DNA of 14,192 nt from Ignavibacteriota bacterium. Lineage in GTDB: Bacteria; Bacteroidota; Ignavibacteria; Palsa-1295. This document shows, in pieces, positions 12,774 through 14,192 of this stretch (position 1 is the stretch's first letter; each line of letters begins with the position of its first letter). The translations under genes were made by a program, and so were the position numbers. The stretch lies in NCBI GenBank assembly GCA_025357895.1, contig JANYLL010000288.1:1-14192 (forward strand). Reading direction: 5' to 3'. Below the pieces are notes generated by a model. That model did no database searches. It was not told where the DNA came from and saw only the letters and a program-made list of their open reading frames with translations.

Positions 12774-14192
12774 TTATTTTGTAACGGTCATCTTTTCCGT
12801 CTGGACGAAGCTTCCTGCGCGGATCGTATAGAAATACGTACCTTCAGAAAGTTTCGAAGCATCAAAAGTGACACTGTGCGGTCCATTTGCAACAACGGTG
12901 TTAACAGGAGTTGCAATAACCTGACCAAGTGCGTTCGTAATCGTAATGGTTACGAATGTTTCAGCTGGAACAGTATAGTTAATGTTCGTAACTGAGCTGA
13001 ATGGATTCGGATAGTTCGCTTCGAGCGAATATCCAGAAGCATTCTGTGCAGCGCCACTCTTCAGAGAGAGAACAACTGACTTCACGTTACGATCAGTAAT
13101 AACAACTGAACCGCCATTTGAAGCTGAGCCGAGTAAATTGCCCGTCAGATCGCGAACTTCGACAGTGCCTGTGACATTATCAAAATTCATCGCAACCGGA
13201 TAGTTCTTCGAAGCAAGATTTACAACATGCTTATCGCCTGTTGCTGAAATGTTTCCGTTGTTCGATGCGAAACGTGCATCAAAACCGGTAAACGAAGGAG
13301 GCATCTCAAAGTTCTTCGTTGTTGCTTCAGCAGCATTTCCGAACCAGAGTTCCTGTGCATTCTGTCCTGCATCACGTACTGCAACGTGAGCGAGTTCTGC
13401 AGTAAGTGGAGCATTTGGCACTCCGGAAACTTTACAGTTCGCTGATACACGTACATGATAGATCGCTTCATCAGATACCTTTACAAAATATCCATGTCCC
13501 GGAAGAAGATATGCAGAGCTAAAATATCCGCGAGTCGGAACGAACTCATAGAATTCGGTCTCGATTTTTGGATTTGTACCCTGTACCGGCGATACAAAAA
13601 CAGTTTGGAACGTTGTAGGAAGGTTGTTATAGCCATCGGAAATACATGTCGGGAAGCTTGCAGCTCCGACTGAATTCCAACCTGCATGTAAACGAACATT
13701 ATCTACAACCTGTGAGCGTGTACCGGTGACGTCTCCATCAAGTACCGTTCCGAAGTGAATCATATATCCGCGACCAAATTCAAGAGTTGTTGCCGGAGTC
13801 CAGCCTGCATTCGATGCATACTGGAACGGTGTTCCCGTTGAATTCGGGAATATCTTCGAAGCACTCTGATCCGACGGAATCACCGGCAACGAGATGAAAT
13901 TCCAGTTCTGCGGCACAAGAGCTGCAGTCTGACCGGTAACACCGGGGGTGTATTCAATAATGAACGCATTAATATTTGCATCATGAATAATAATGCAACG
14001 TTGGTTGCCAACCATTGTTCCCTGGCGCATATCGAATGAGAATTGTGAGCCATTGAAAACATCACGAATAACCATACGTGATCCTTCAGGCAGATCGGTG
14101 GGATCAATACAGACGCTCAGCGGATAGCAAAGAGGTCCGCCTGTTCCGAAATTTACTTTATACAATAGTGTGCTATCTGCTTTATCTGTGCG
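12774..14192 (-). CDS. Large secreted protein with type IX sorting domain, 3' part only (runs off right edge)
   Basis: The frame is open from base 14192 (Arg-Thr-Asp-Lys...) to TAA at 12776-12774. The visible 472 residues are the carboxyl part, and neither start nor signal peptide is in the window. A TTG at 14165-14163 is internal, not a credible start. The fragment is beta-rich. It contains NWNFISLPVIPSD followed by a GRGYMIHFG phrase, then AGWNSVGAASFP and a later GHGYFVKV, i.e. two copies of a 'WN..S.P/G.GY' pattern that often precedes sorting domains in surface proteins of this group. The last ~88 residues are a type IX C-terminal domain: LEANYPNPFSS, TNALGQVI, EGTYFYTIRAG, ending KMTVTK. 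Cys residues are few. Function is not recognisable; an adhesin, wall-associated or S-layer-like protein is possible. Two hairpins follow its stop codon. Confidence 0.88.
   Translation of the reverse strand, partial: RTDKADSTLLYKVNFGTGGPLCYPLSVCIDPTDLPEGSRMVIRDVFNGSQFSFDMRQGTMVGNQRCIIIHDANINAFIIEYTPGVTGQTAALVPQNWNFISLPVIPSDQSASKIFPNSTGTPFQYASNAGWTPATTLEFGRGYMIHFGTVLDGDVTGTRSQVVDNVRLHAGWNSVGAASFPTCISDGYNNLPTTFQTVFVSPVQGTNPKIETEFYEFVPTRGYFSSAYLLPGHGYFVKVSDEAIYHVRVSANCKVSGVPNAPLTAELAHVAVRDAGQNAQELWFGNAAEATTKNFEMPPSFTGFDARFASNNGNISATGDKHVVNLASKNYPVAMNFDNVTGTVEVRDLTGNLLGSASNGGSVVITDRNVKSVVLSLKSGAAQNASGYSLEANYPNPFSSVTNINYTVPAETFVTITITNALGQVIATPVNTVVANGPHSVTFDASKLSEGTYFYTIRAGSFVQTEKMTVTK

Noticed and set aside
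13455..13699. Paired frames on both strands inside the right-end secreted protein
   Set aside because: They overlap each other and a longer frame that has a clear sorting domain.
1..14192. tRNA, rRNA, CRISPR array, integrase or phage genes
   Set aside because: Gaps between genes are short and fully described. No cloverleaf, spaced direct-repeat array or recombinase motif was found by eye.

Overview
The window looks like chromosomal DNA from the Bacteroidota/Chlorobiota/Ignavibacteriota/Kapabacteria side of the tree. Three proteins end in a 'YPNP...' type IX secretion sorting domain (residues 766-850, 203-290 and the last ~88 of their genes). Signal peptides are cleaved at Ala-Gln, Shine-Dalgarno sites are weak or absent, and an Asp-box surface protein and a patatin/Omp85 fusion are present. 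The phylum is inferred from these traits. I could not compute a placement and name no species.

Layout, left to right. (1) 1-450 (-): start of a secreted protein that runs off the left edge. (2) 516-3805 (-): a two-gene unit, an outer-membrane patatin-POTRA-barrel protein (type Vd autotransporter-like) followed by an SDR oxidoreductase whose ATG overlaps the patatin stop codon (ATGA). (3) 3882-5430: gatA, the only plus-strand gene, lying exactly between two same-orientation copies of a ~100-bp imperfect palindromic repeat; its product is N-terminally short. (4) 5440-7992 (-): an 850-residue secreted Asp-box beta-propeller-type protein with a type IX sorting domain. A likely promoter, a 21-bp palindrome and a small tandem repeat lie upstream. 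(5) 8231-11790 (-): xseA-xseB-dxs, a housekeeping cluster (exonuclease VII and the first isoprenoid step), with a second type of palindromic repeat between xseB and dxs. (6) 11802-14192 (-): two secreted type IX substrates separated by a strong terminator. The first is cut by the right edge.

Functionally the window mixes core metabolism (gatA, dxs, xseAB) with envelope and secreted proteins. There are no rRNA, tRNA or CRISPR features and no transposase. All genes except gatA are co-directional. The feature that stands out is the gatA segment: opposite strand, a repeat on each flank within 0-16 bp of the coding sequence, and a shortened amino terminus. This suggests that repeat-associated rearrangement placed or reshaped it. 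I saw no clear multi-gene novel defence or biosynthetic system.
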